Source of the DNA: Gonocerus acuteangulatus
Taxonomy: Eukaryota > Arthropoda > Insecta > Hemiptera > Coreidae
Reading direction: 5' to 3'
Assembly (NCBI GenBank): GCA_946811695.1
Contig: OX328126.1
Span: 87,961,785 to 88,025,784, forward strand
DNA length: 64,000 nucleotides
Numbering within the stretch: the stretch's first letter is position 1; each line of letters begins with the position of its first letter. The position numbers and the translations under genes were made by a program. Below, one piece after another: positions 1 to 10,046 of the stretch. The notes under the pieces were generated by a model, which was not told where the DNA came from, did not search any database, and saw nothing but the letters and a program-made list of their open reading frames with translations.

Positions 1-718
1 CAATAACTGAGGGGAGTTATCAAGAACTGAGGATTTTCTCGGAATAGTTTTGAAAAAATAAAAAGATTCTAGGCGACATCTTTTCATCTTTTCACTTGGT
101 TTTTCTCCCGCCCTCGACATAAAAGCCAGCAGACAGAGCCTCCATAGGGGAGGTCCCCCACTCCTCTTACACTATGAGGGGAGGTTTCCCCCTCCACTAT
201 ACCCTTCTACCCCCACCCTTACCTCGCACCCTTCCCCTCCTCTTGATGCCAGTTCGACACAGGACACCGTGCCTGTCGCTTCTTCACATCCCGCAGCAGA
301 CCGGAAGACGGGAATTCTACGATACAGGTACGTACTCTTCAAATAGTACATTTTATTAATTATATTTTTATTTCTTTTGTTCAACTGGGCTTATAGTTGT
401 AAAGTATTATGTTTAATTAATCTTGCAGACTTATATTGTGTTTCAATCCACATAGAACGAAGCTTGGCTTTATCACACTCAAAGAAGAATCATCCAGATT
501 CAATATCAATTCCTTTATGTGACTTTGTGTAGTTTATTTCACTTTTTTCATATTTAAATATTTTTTGTAAATAAAACAACTATGTATTACTTTATCTATT
601 TATATTTCAATTAAAAATGTTGGTTTATTTATTTACTTATTATTTAATTAATCGTTTTTTTTAAGAATCAGTCCCTTAATATTTGTTTAATTAATTTTAT
701 TTTATAACACACATACAC

Positions 719-722
<4 letters not shown>
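1..722. other. unassigned AT-rich stretch
   Basis: I see no gene here. A pyrimidine-rich, somewhat GC-richer patch lies at about 105-300. Its open frames on both strands are short and unconvincing. The rest is AT-rich spacer leading into a (TA)n array. Confidence 0.5.

Positions 723-759
<37 letters not shown>
723..759. repeat. (TA)n microsatellite
   Basis: Uninterrupted TA dinucleotides. Confidence 0.95.
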
Positions 760-764
<5 letters not shown>

Positions 765-814
765 TATTGTCTATATTAATTAAAATAATTGGCCGGTATC
801 ATATCGTCCCAACC

Positions 815-1002
815 ATGTCAAACTATCGAATTTGAAAAATCTGGTTTTTATGGGTCGTGGGTTCGATTCCCCATAGGGATGGTGGCTTTTCTTCGGAAGA
901 AATAAAAGGCATCAGCTCTATCCTGGCTAGAAAAGGGTGGTAACCTATAGATAACCCGTCCTAAAATTCTTAGTTAATAATAAAGGACATTAAAATTTAA
1001 AT
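815..1002 (+). mobile_element. SINE-C copy (tRNA-derived, degenerate head)
   Basis: A box B-like GGTTCGATTCCCC (about 851-863) is followed by a body shared with the better copy at 16453-16647: CATCAGCTCTATCCTGGCT, then GATAACCCGTCC, then a TTAATAATAAA-type tail. The head upstream of box B is too diverged to draw a cloverleaf. A further tail fragment of the same family lies at about 1095-1114, where SINE-A has inserted. Confidence 0.6.
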
Positions 1003-1114
1003 AAATCATTATATGCAGGACAAGATGAGACGAAATTATCCTGAATTTCAAGCCATGGATCTTTCATTTAATTGTCGTCTGTTTGGTCCGGAGAGTTAAT
1101 ATTAAATGGACATT

Positions 1115-1463
1115 GGGGGCGAGGTTAGCTTAGTGGTAGAACACTGGACTAATAAGCTGGAGGACCTGAGCTCAAATCCCGAGCAAGCACTAAAGATTTT
1201 CTTCTAGTGTCTTCGTTCATTGGTTGAATTTGGCATCCCTGACCGTCCCTAGGCCATCCCAGCCTTTAATTAATTTATTAATGGGTATCATGGCCGTCGC
1301 GAATCACCAAGGAGAAAATCAGGCCGTCGGAGCATAGTACTGACCATACTATCTCCCTAGTGTGCCGTATGGTCGTGAATCAGATACCTATATAGTATCT
1401 GCCCCTCAGGACCCTCTTGGCCTGTTACGGGACTGATTTTATTTTATTTATTTATTTTTTTAA
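1115..1463 (+). mobile_element. SINE-A copy with TSD (tRNA-derived)
   Basis: The tRNA-like head begins GGGGGCGAGGTTAGC and carries a box A-like TTAGCTTAGTGG; a box B-like segment lies near 1168-1181. A body of about 250 bp ends GGACTGATTTTATTTTATTT, that is, in a T-rich tail. TAAATGGACATT occurs on both sides (1103-1114 and 1464-1475), a 12-bp target-site duplication. The target was an older SINE-C tail. Full-length relatives lie at 34974-35340 and, reversed, at 45713-46025. Confidence 0.85.
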
Positions 1464-1734
1464 TAAATGGACATTAAAATTTAAATGAAATTAAATCTCG
1501 TTTTTCAGATTCGGGAATTTGCTCTTGGATTGCGGACGATACGGCTTGTAAAAAATTGTCACAACTTTAACTCCTTGAGAATAGCCTTTAATGCCTTAAA
1601 TAAAGTATCGAATAATACCATTATTCAGTATATTACTTCATCAATGGATAGAATATGTTCGTTTCCTTGTTTGCTCCGATTTGCATATTCGAACGTTTGA
1701 CATGGTAGGGGCGATATGATTAACTGTCAAATAT

Positions 1735-1766
1735 ATAATATATATATATATATAATATATATATGT
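1735..1766. repeat. TA-rich microsatellite
   Basis: Imperfect TA tract broken by AATA and TGTA interruptions. Confidence 0.8.
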
Positions 1767-2369
1767 ATATAAAAGTGATATAAAAATGATATACATATAT
1801 AATTCAAACATTCTTAGGAATTATCATTTCGTACTTTCCTTCTTTGATGATTCGGCATTATCTTGTACAATGGTTACTTTATTTTATAAATTTCATTTTT
1901 AAGGTGAATTTGGAAATGTGAATATTTATGATCGCTTATTCAAAGTCGCATCATAAACAGGACAGAATCGAAACCAGCAGTTTAGGTTTAGGAGATATGC
2001 ACAGTGCATGTGGGAAAATAACATGTTTATGAAATATAAATAATGCTAAAACTATTTGAACAATAACAACTTATTTTTTGGTTGTATTTTTTTATGATTT
2101 TTGCGTTGTCTACGAACTTGCTAGTTTGTTTAACAGTTCTGAAAATGTTCTACACCGTATAATCTCTATCTCCCAGCATGTCACGCTCGTTGGATAATCA
2201 ATCTTTGTACTTTTCCGCCCTCCTTATTGGGGTTTCATATCATTTCCATGCCCGTTTAGTCGGTATTACAGCCATGAAAACCTAGTTAGTGCGGGGGTTA
2301 ATCTTATGTGTGCCTCTGAGAAACTCAGCAATTAAGGTGACACTCATGGACAAATTTTCCAATATTGCT
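1767..2369. other. unassigned spacer
   Basis: AT-rich. I see no coding, RNA or repeat feature. It runs directly into the minisatellite. Confidence 0.5.
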
Positions 2370-4010
2370 TTGAAATATTGAAAACCCTATCTACTGTATA
2401 CTTAATATATTAAAAGGTCTACCTTGCAGTAACATGTGTTGTAGCAACATTTACCGGCCCTATGTACTGTGTAGCAGAAATATTAAATGGCCCTATACAC
2501 TGTGTTGCGAAAATATTGAACAGTCCCGTCTAAAATGTTGCAGGAATATTGAACGGTCCTACTTACTGCATGGCAGAAATATTGAACGGTCCTATCTAAT
2601 GTGAAGCAGAAATATTGAACGCTCCTATCAACTGTTAAGCAGAAATATTGAACCGTCCTATCTAATGTTAAGCAGAAATTTGAACGCTCCTATCTACTGT
2701 TAAGCAGAAATATTGAACGGTCCTATCTAATGTTAAGCAGAAATTTGAACGCTCCTATCTACTGTTAAGCAGAAATGTTGAACGCTCCTATCTACTGTTA
2801 AGGAGAAATATTGAACGCTCCTATTTACTGAGAAGCAAAAATATTGAACGGTCCTAACTACTGTGAAACAGAAATATTGAATGCTACTATCTACTGAGAA
2901 GCAGGAATATTGAACAGTCCTGTCTACTGTATGCCAGAAATATTGAACGCTACTATCTACTGAGAAGCAGGAATATTGAACAGTCCTCTCTACTGTATGC
3001 CAGAAATATTGAACGCTACTATCTACTGAGAAGCAGGAATATTGAACAGTCCTGTCTACTGTATGCCAGAAATATTGAATGCTAGCTACTATCTACTGAG
3101 AAGCAGGAATATTGAACAGTCCTGTCTACTGTATGCCAGAAATATTGAATGCTACTATCTACTGAGAAGCAGGAATATTGAACAGTCCTGTCTACTGTAT
3201 GCCAGAAATATTCAACGCTACTATCTATTGAGAAGCAGGAATATTGAACAGTCCTGTCTACTGTATGCTAGAAATATTGAATGCTACTATCTACTGAGAA
3301 GCAGGAATATTGAACAGTCCTGTCTACTGTATGCCAGAAATATTGAACGCTACTATGTACCCTATGGTAGAAATATTGAACAGTCCTGTCTACTGTATGC
3401 CAGAAATATTGAATGCTACTATCTACTGAGAAGCAGGAATATTGAACAGTCCTGTCTACTGTATGCCAGAAATATTCAACGCTACTATGTACCCTATGGT
3501 AGAAATATTGAACGCTTCTATGTACTGGTGACTAGAAATATAGTATGGTCCTATTTTCAGTATGGCAGAAATATTGAATGATCCTGTATTCTGATGACCA
3601 GAATATTGAACGGCCATTTCTACTGTGTCACAAATATTAAACGCTCCTATCTACTGTATGGCAGAATATTGAATGGTCCTATATGCTGATGACCAAGAAT
3701 ATTGAACGGTCCTACCTTCTCAGTGGTAGAAATATTGAACGATTCTCCTACTTTGTTGCAACAATATTGATTATTCTATCTACTGTGTCGCAGAAATATT
3801 GGACGGTCATATCTACTGTATGGCAGAATATTGAATGGTCCTATATGCTGATGACCAAGAATATTGAACGGTCCTACCTTCTCAGTGGTAGAAATATTGA
3901 ACGATTCTCCTACTTTGTTGCAACAATATTGATTATTCTATCTACTGTGTCGCAGAAATATTGGACGGTCATATCTACTGTGTGTGTTGAAATACTGAAT
4001 GGTCCTATAC
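2370..4010. repeat. 33-bp minisatellite, about 48 degenerate copies
   Basis: The recurring core is GAAATATTGAAC followed by a TCCTATCTACTGT-like half, with a period near 33 bp. Because 33 is a multiple of three, one frame stays open for 179 codons (3042-3581), reading as alternating 11-residue units around RNIEQSCLLYA and RNIECYYLLRS. Between 3659 and 3985 a 162-bp higher-order unit of five basic repeats is duplicated. There is no initiation context, no domain, and no consistent frame across the array, so I do not call a gene. Confidence 0.9.
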
Positions 4011-4479
4011 AGGGTGTACCAAAATAACAACGGCAAAACTTCAGAAATCGATGCAGGACGAAAAAACAAATAATAAAAGTCATTTGGCATATACCTCGTT
4101 TTTGGGTCGTTCCCGGGAAAAACGCAAAAAAACTAAAAGAAAAATTATGATAAGGCATTCTTTCATAATTTATAAACATCATTAAAAGTTTACGCTTAAT
4201 ATTCCACCCCCTTTACCAATTAAAATTAACTCACAACATCTAAAGCTGGGAGATCAAGTTAATTTAAAATAGTTACATTCCTGCAAAACAAAAAAAAAAG
4301 AAGAAAAACTTCAATTCTTAAAACAGAAATATTGTCAATTCTAGAAATAGTTTAAATTTAACTCTGGGCACGTACATAACAATGAAATAACAATTTCTTC
4401 TCCTAATAATTCCTACAAATTTCTGGAATCCGTCCAAAAAAAATAAATAAAAATAATGGAGTATTTAATTTAGAGTATT
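4011..4479. other. spacer, possible TE terminus at its left edge
   Basis: TACAGGGTGTACC at 4011-4023 resembles the ACAGGGTG ends of the palindromic elements elsewhere in the window, but I find no partner end. The rest is AT-rich and unassigned. Confidence 0.35.
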
Positions 4480-4970
4480 AATTTCATGACTAATGACTAA
4501 TGATTGAATTAGTATTCGAGATGTGACAAAAGATTGATGATTGATCAATCTTATTTCTCCATGACTAATGATTGACGACTAACTGCCTCCTAGCCTATGA
4601 TTGATGATTAATGATTAAACATGCTTTGACTAATGATTGAAGATTACTGACTAACCTTACTCAGATTAATGATTAAAGAGTAAAGAAAGGCCTTGATTTA
4701 TGATTGATGATTAACTCCTTCATGAAGGAATTCGAAAGCCCAATGTTTAGATAGCATGTGTAAAACACGTTAGTATTCCTAATAATAAAAGTATTTACGA
4801 CGTTAGTCATGTCAATCATTAGTACAGACTATCAATGATTGACGAGTAACGATTGATTGATGACTAACTTTACATATGATTAATGAATAACTCGAGTTGT
4901 GATTAACTTATTTTATTCTATGGTTGATTAGTAGTAAAATTTAATCGTCTTGTCAATCATTTAGTTGATT
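4480..4970. repeat. degenerate TGACTAATGATTGATGATTAA-like cluster
   Basis: Variants of TGACTAATGATTGA and GATTGATGATTAATGA recur at irregular spacing over about 490 bp, on both strands. It looks like a decayed tandem array. Confidence 0.6.
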
Positions 4971-5120
4971 TGTGCCCTACTCTGATTTAAATTACTCTCT
5001 ATGCAATTTTTCTTCCAATTTTTTTTTTTTGTAAATACTTTGCAAACACATTCTTATTTAATACAGAAGTATTTTTTTTAACATTAAGGATTTTGGAGTG
5101 GGCTGAGATCTAATTTCTTT

Positions 5121-5315
5121 CTTTATTTTTTTTTTTTTTTTTGTTTTTAACGGCACATCAACAAATCGTGGCTATTAGCGCCGACATCCAGGGTGCAACC
5201 AGGAATTTTCTCAGCGAGCCCTGAGATGACAAAATTTCTGGCACCGGTGGGGATCGAACCCACCATCTCCCGCTTATGAATCGAGCGCGCTAGCCACTAG
5301 ACCACGGGAGACCCC
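5121..5315 (-). mobile_element. SINE-B copy with TSD (tRNA-derived)
   Basis: Read on the minus strand, it starts GGGGTCTCCCGTGGTCTAG. An anticodon-loop-like TTCATAA and a box B GGTTCGATCCCC follow, then a body ending in the tail motif shared with the other SINE-B copies and an A-rich run. AATTTCTTT flanks both ends (5112-5120 and 5316-5324). Confidence 0.85.
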
Positions 5316-5324
5316 AATTTCTTT

Positions 5325-5785
5325 ATTGTTGTAGATTTCCGCCAGCTAAAACAAAACTTAGATAATGCTGAAGCTACACTTCAAACAGTACTATATTGAA
5401 AATAAACCACTCACAAATATTTAATTGCAATAATTCGAAGACCTTCAATTGTGATAATATTTTGTGGATGTACTGAAGAGATTCGAAACCATGCTAAGTA
5501 AATTGCTAAGTCTAAAAGCCTGTTATGCTGCTTTAGTAGGACATTGCTAGGTATCGGACACAAACAGCATTGTAGATTAGCAGCAGCTGTTCAACCCTCC
5601 CAGGACTGGTCACAGCTCGATGACCACGCCCGAAATATTGGCGGGTGTTCCCATATGGAGCTCCGACATAGCGGCATTCAGTACCATATAGTTCCTGATG
5701 GGATGGACTGTATATTATCTGTACATATCATTTCTCTCCTAAAGTAAAAATTCGTATAGAACACAGTACAGAAGAATTAGCACGA
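5325..5785. other. unassigned spacer
   Basis: Includes a 67-codon open frame (5544-5747) with no recognisable motif. I do not call a gene. Confidence 0.4.
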
Positions 5786-5895
5786 ACTCCATAGGGAGGA
5801 AACCGGTTAATGACGGTGACCCGATTACGCAAACAGCAAGTTCACAAATTAGATCTTAGCAGAAATCATAGATCACGAAAATAACGGTGGTTCAA

Positions 5896-5896
5896 A

Positions 5897-5912
<16 letters not shown>
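5896..5912. repeat. (TA)n, left part of split array
   Basis: Left flank of the SINE-B insertion. The array resumes at 6095. Confidence 0.9.
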
Positions 5913-5929
<17 letters not shown>

Positions 5930-6091
5930 ACGGCGCATCTACATCTAGGTCATTAGCACCGACATCCAGGGTGCAGCGAGGAATTTTACCAGCGAGCCGT
6001 GGGATGATAAAATTCCTGCCGGAGATTGGGAATCGAACCCACCATCTCCCGCTTATGAATCCAAGGCGCTAGCCATTAGACCACGGGAGAC

Positions 6092-6094
<3 letters not shown>
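5913..6094 (-). mobile_element. SINE-B copy inside (TA)n
   Basis: The minus strand begins GGGGTCTCCCGTGGTCTAAT and has box B GGTTCGATTCCC. It ends in the shared tail GATGTAGATGCGCCGTAAAA and a poly(A), seen here as T's at 5913-5930. (TA)n abuts both sides, so a TSD cannot be told from the microsatellite. Confidence 0.85.

Positions 6095-6159
<65 letters not shown>
6095..6159. repeat. (TA)n microsatellite
   Basis: Continues the array interrupted by SINE-B. Confidence 0.95.
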
Positions 6160-6160
<1 letters not shown>

Positions 6161-6327
6161 GACTCTTTTCGTGAATTGAAAGGTTCAGTAACCAGTAGCA
6201 TCCGTCAAGCGAAACATTGTTTTTTTGGGTATATTCGCGCGAAAAAAAACGTAGCGCTTTAAGTTTTTGCGCTTAGCCGGTACACCTATTAGTTAGTTTA
6301 GTAGTAACTAACCACGAATGAACCCAT

Positions 6328-6331
<4 letters not shown>

Positions 6332-6387
<56 letters not shown>
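6332..6387. repeat. (TA)n microsatellite
   Basis: Uninterrupted TA run. Confidence 0.95.
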
Positions 6388-6389
<2 letters not shown>

Positions 6390-6467
6390 CTCGTTCTTAT
6401 TCCTTTCGATGGCAGAGGGACTCTAAATTAGTACACGATCTGGTCATTTACTTTATTCAAAATCCTC

Positions 6468-6508
6468 GCCCGACATGTTTCGTACTTTGTTCGCACCTCA
6501 TCAGGGGC
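6468..6508 (-). ncRNA. type I hammerhead ribozyme motif
   Basis: On the minus strand all conserved hammerhead parts occur in order within 41 nt. Stem I strand GCCC (6505-6508) is followed by core CTGATGAG (6497-6504). Stem II is GTGC (6493-6496) with GTAC (6482-6485) around a 7-nt loop. Then come GAAAC (6477-6481), a 2-nt stem III loop, GTC with the expected cleavage after C (6472-6474), and stem I strand GGGC (6468-6471). A minimal stem III is typical of hammerheads in Penelope-like elements and retrozymes. I see no Penelope coding sequence beside it, so it is probably a detached terminal repeat. Confidence 0.8.
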
Positions 6509-6814
6509 TTTCCTATGCAGACATTATTCTATTTACAGATCTCGAAAAACACATATTAACGTAACATTTTCCTTCTCTAAATAAATTTTAACAAATTGTT
6601 TTAAATTTTTAGTCTTACCTTGTAAGGAAGTCCTCTCGTCATGTTCTCTCTTGCGAGTCAGGCATAATACTCACATGTCATATGTTCTAACCGATATGGC
6701 TGAATATTATCTATTTTTTCAGCTGTTTTAATTTTATCGATTATTGGTGAGCTTTCAAAAGGTTTAACCAATTATGCTGTGGAAAATTTGATAGACATTT
6801 TTGAAATCTGTTGG

Positions 6815-7065
6815 TACAAAAATCTTTCGTCTAATTTGAAAGGTCAAGTTCGTTAACAAGCAGAATCCGCCTACCGGAACATGGTTTTCGGAGCGAATTT
6901 CGCGTGAAAAAAATCGTTCCGCTTACTTCATATGCATGCAAGTACTCGTTTTATAGTCTTCTTGGCCTAGGATAACGAATGACACCATTTTTAAGGCGAT
7001 AGCCTTAACCGTTTTCGAGAAAATTGGAAAAATAGTTGCTGAATAACGTTTTCGGTTTTGGCATG
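6815..7065 (-). mobile_element. HINE/DINE-1-like fragment
   Basis: The minus strand has the internal segment found at 42150-42400: AACGGTTAAGGCTATCGCC, the GCGAATT...GTTCGTTAAC region and GGTACAAAAATC. Neither terminus is present. Confidence 0.55.
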
Positions 7066-7069
7066 TTTG

Positions 7070-7215
7070 AAATCAAGTGTCTGTTTATCTGTTTGTGTCT
7101 TATACAAATTTACACCGTTAGACCGATTTTGATCAAATTTGGCATACTGTTAGGTCTTGATACGGGGACTGTCATAGGCCAGGTCAAAATTGTCTATTAA
7201 CTGCCTGTTTGTTTG
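7070..7215. repeat. single copy of the 115-bp 'CACACCGTT...CGGGGA' unit
   Basis: Matches the degenerate units at 30055-30510: a TACAAATTTACACCGTTAGA-like start, TTTGGCATA..TAGGTCTTGAT, CGGGGACTGTCATAGGCC and a CTGTTTGT end. Probably part of a TE untranslated region. Confidence 0.5.
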
Positions 7216-7470
7216 TATGCTCTTTCACTGAGAAAATAACAAGAATGATTGGCTTTAGTTCCGTTGCTGAGAGAAAGGAATTGAATTGCGTTTGTAGGCG
7301 GAAAGGATTGAAATCTTCACCCTCTTTAGGTTGTATAGATATCTGGTGTTTTCTCTCTACATGTCTTTTTTTTTTTTTTTATAATTCAGAACTTTATTTA
7401 TTTATTGATAATGCTCCGCATCTAAAGCGAAGAACATTCAATACCTACTAGTAAGCTGATGTAGGCGCTG

Positions 7471-8181
7471 CACAGTGGTCAAAAATAGTCAAAAACCGCT
7501 CAAAACTTGATTTTTTGAAGTATTTTCTCCGAACATTTTGGCCTTAAATATATGTTAATGACCTCCTGAGAGTGTCATTTCTTGATTTTTAGGCCCCCAC
7601 CGTTGATTTCAAGACGGTGGTTAATCATTGAAGTACAAGAAACGAAGAAAATTCCCAAATCCTCATGTACCAAAATCGTTCCTGCAACTCTACTTGTTCA
7701 GACCAATAAGGTTGACGCATTTTTTTCTTGTTTTAATGGGATGTTCGAAGGCCAAAAAAAAACATTTTTTTATTTTTAAACTCGTCGACGTGGACGGGGA
7801 TACTTAAAAAGTAGAAAAATTACACGTATCAAATTTCGTTTTGTCTTATACTTTTTGTGTCTCTCTAATTTCGGACTTACATTTTCCGTGGACATGTATA
7901 GAAAGAGCCCAGACCTAAATTGGCTGCATAAATTTGCCTATTTCGGTGCTAGACGTGAACGAACTCGGTAAGACGCGTTATCTCTATTTAAACATTCGAA
8001 TCAAATGGAAGATGGATTTTTTTTTTGCAGTACTCAAGTCAGTGTTGACTGCAAAAAATGTCAAAAGTGTTCCGAGTGAAAAATCGTGTCCTTCTTGAAA
8101 TATTTAATTTCAGGTTTCTAAATCAACAATATAACATGTTATTGAGTTTTGAGTGCATTTGGGCGGTTTTTGACCACTGTG
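7471..8181. mobile_element. Transib-like non-autonomous DNA transposon
   Basis: The 711-bp unit starts CACAGTGGTCAAAAA and ends TTTTTGACCACTGTG, so its terminal inverted repeats begin with CACAGTG. It is bounded by the GC-rich 5-bp direct repeat CGCTG (7466-7470 and 8182-8186). A 5-bp GC-rich TSD with CACWRTG ends is the signature of Transib, the transposon superfamily related to the RAG1 recombinase. The left end also has a nonamer-like TCAAAAACC 11 nt after the heptamer. No transposase frame is present. Confidence 0.75.
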
Positions 8182-8405
8182 CGCTGCATTAAACGATGCC
8201 ACTCCAAAATATTAGCACAGACAATTAGGCAAGTATTGAGGTATGAATAGTCAAGAAAACAAGAATTAAATAAATTACTAGAAAATGAATTAAAAAAATA
8301 AGATTAAAAAGTTAAACTAATTTTTAAATTAGATGAGTGATTTATTTGTATTGTATCATTATTGCAAAAAAAGTTGAAATGGATTCTTTTGGTTATTGTA
8401 TTATT

Positions 8406-8672
8406 TTATATTTTGTCGTACATGTTAGTGTTTTTCAAATATGTCAATGCAGTGTCAATATGCTGGCTGCCTTCCGAAAGTATGTCTGTCAGGTCATTTG
8501 GAACGTCCAAGTTATACCCTAACCGGCAGTCTGTTAGAATATGTTTTACAGTAAGGTTTATGTTGCAAGTCGTACACATAGTTTTGTCAGTCTTTGTCAT
8601 CAGGTCACCATGAGTTATTCCGAATTTACAACAATGTAAAAATACATTATATAAAAATACAACCATTATCAT
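8406..8672 (-). pseudogene. 3' end of RNase H-type LINE ORF2 (zinc knuckle)
   Basis: The last 65 or so residues align by eye with the C-terminus of the LINE at 61468-63220. Shared features are an FGITHGDLM segment (compare LTHGYLM), a CCHC-like C-x2-C-x6-KHIL-x2-C and a following leucine-rich tail. This is the typical C-terminus after the RNase H domain in I/R1/LOA-group LINEs. It is cut at its 5' side near 8672, where the Jockey LINE inserted (TSD 8665-8677). Upstream sequence should resume after 12297 but is not recognisably coding. Confidence 0.65.
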
Positions 8673-8677
8673 ACCTC

Positions 8678-9427
8678 CCTCTCCTCTACTCCATCTTCAC
8701 CGCTGATATCCCCACTAATCCCAGTACCATTACCCCAACTTTTGCAGATGATACTGCAGTGCTTTCATGTTCTGCCAACCCGCAGCAAGCCACAGAAGCC
8801 CTCCAAAATCATCTATTGGAAATCGAGATGTGGCTAAAGAAGTGGCGAATTAAAGTTAACGCCGAAAAATGTAAGCACGTCACATTCACACTGCGGCGCA
8901 GTGAGTGCCCATCTGTTGCCCTAAACGAATCCCTCATTCCCAAATCCGATGTTGTTCGATACCTAGGCTTCCACCTCGACAAGAGACTTACTTGGAACAC
9001 ACACACAAAAACAAAACGACAAGAGCTAAACAGACGCTACGGCCTACTTAGACGACTAATAGGTCCCAAATCAAAACTCAGTGCTGAAAACAAACTAACG
9101 ATCTACAAAACGATTATTAAACCGATTTGGACATACGGCATTGAACTATGGGGTACAGCAAAATCTTCCAACATAAACCGAATCCAAACCTTCCACTCCA
9201 AAGTCCTTCGCCGGATCCTTAATGCTCCCTTCTACGTCAACAATAATATCATCCACCGAGACCTCGAAATTCCCTTTGTCGCTGAATTAGCTAAAACCCG
9301 CTTCTCCACTTTTCATTCCAAGCTATCCTTTCATCCCAATCCCCTTGCCCAATCCCTTTCCACAGATGCGATCCCTTCCAATCCCCCGAGACGCCTGAAA
9401 AGAAAGTGGCCTAGGGACCAACTGTAA
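8678..9427 (+). pseudogene. LINE reverse transcriptase, C-terminal half
   Basis: Translates from the truncation point as PLLYSIFTADIP..., then the RT palm motif FADDTAVL (about residues 22-29 of 249), a KHVTFTLRR block, VVRYLGFHLDKRLTW, and the thumb/C-terminal region to RRLKRKWPRDQL and TAA. Jockey-group LINE RTs have this order. About 60% of residues match the second copy at 17766-18594 by eye. The N-terminus, endonuclease and catalytic GVPQGS block are missing, so it cannot be active. The open frame itself is undamaged. Confidence 0.85.
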
Positions 9428-9432
9428 CACTT

Positions 9433-10046
9433 AAAAAGTCCGACTCGCAGGAACTGCATCATCTTAGCGCGGTTCCGTTCTTATCCGAAGTGCGATTAGT
9501 AAAGGAATAGTAGCAGCTATCGGTAGGTTTTGATCTGTCGTTAAAAATATAAAATAAAATCTCAAAGAGAAGGAAGCTTAAAGAGCCACATATGGAAACT
9601 GACAGTTTTCTAAACGGATGGGACTCTCCCGTCATCGCGACGCTCACTCTAGGAAAACTCTATTACCAATATGATTCTTATTTTCTCAGCTTTAATGAAA
9701 TACTCATTCCACCGTTAAATAAACTTAAAAAACAAAAGTGAGGTAAACAGTGACAAAAACCCGTTTAAAATAACAAAACTAACACTTTCGTAGTTTTAAC
9801 CACTTACTTCTCCGACTGACATTGCCCCATCGAAATTTGCTTCAGAATCTTTATTTTTAGAGAATTTAGTAAGCTTTTGAATGGTTAAATCGTACTTCCC
9901 ACGATTTCTTAACTGTTTTGAAGATATTAAGGGGGAAAAATGGTGCTAATACCTACCGATAGCTGCTATATTCCTTCACTAATCGCACTTGAGATAAGAA
10001 CGGAACCGCGCTAAGATGAAGCAGTTCCTGCGGGTCGGACTTTTTT
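9433..10046. repeat. inverted repeat inside HINE left end
   Basis: Arms of about 100 bp. AAAAAGTCCGACTCGCAGG through the AATCGCACTT/AAGTGCGATT block to CTATCGGTAGGT is mirrored at 9950-10046. It may be a head-to-head pair of 5' ends. Confidence 0.75.

Larger units (their letters stand above)
5786..6330 (-). mobile_element. HINE/DINE-1-like copy, 3' part, SINE-B inside
   Basis: The minus strand matches the 3' half of the family seen whole at 39525-42653: the CCATAGGGAGGAA end, GATCACGAAAATAACGGTGG, the (TA)n, then the segment with GCGCGAAAAAAAACG. A SINE-B splits the (TA)n. The left end is diverged and lacks the perfect 11-bp hairpin of other copies. Confidence 0.6.

Noticed and set aside
3042..3581. 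179-codon open frame as a repeat-protein gene
   Set aside because: It is fully explained by a 33-bp tandem repeat whose period is a multiple of three. The frame is lost elsewhere in the array and there is no domain or conserved start.
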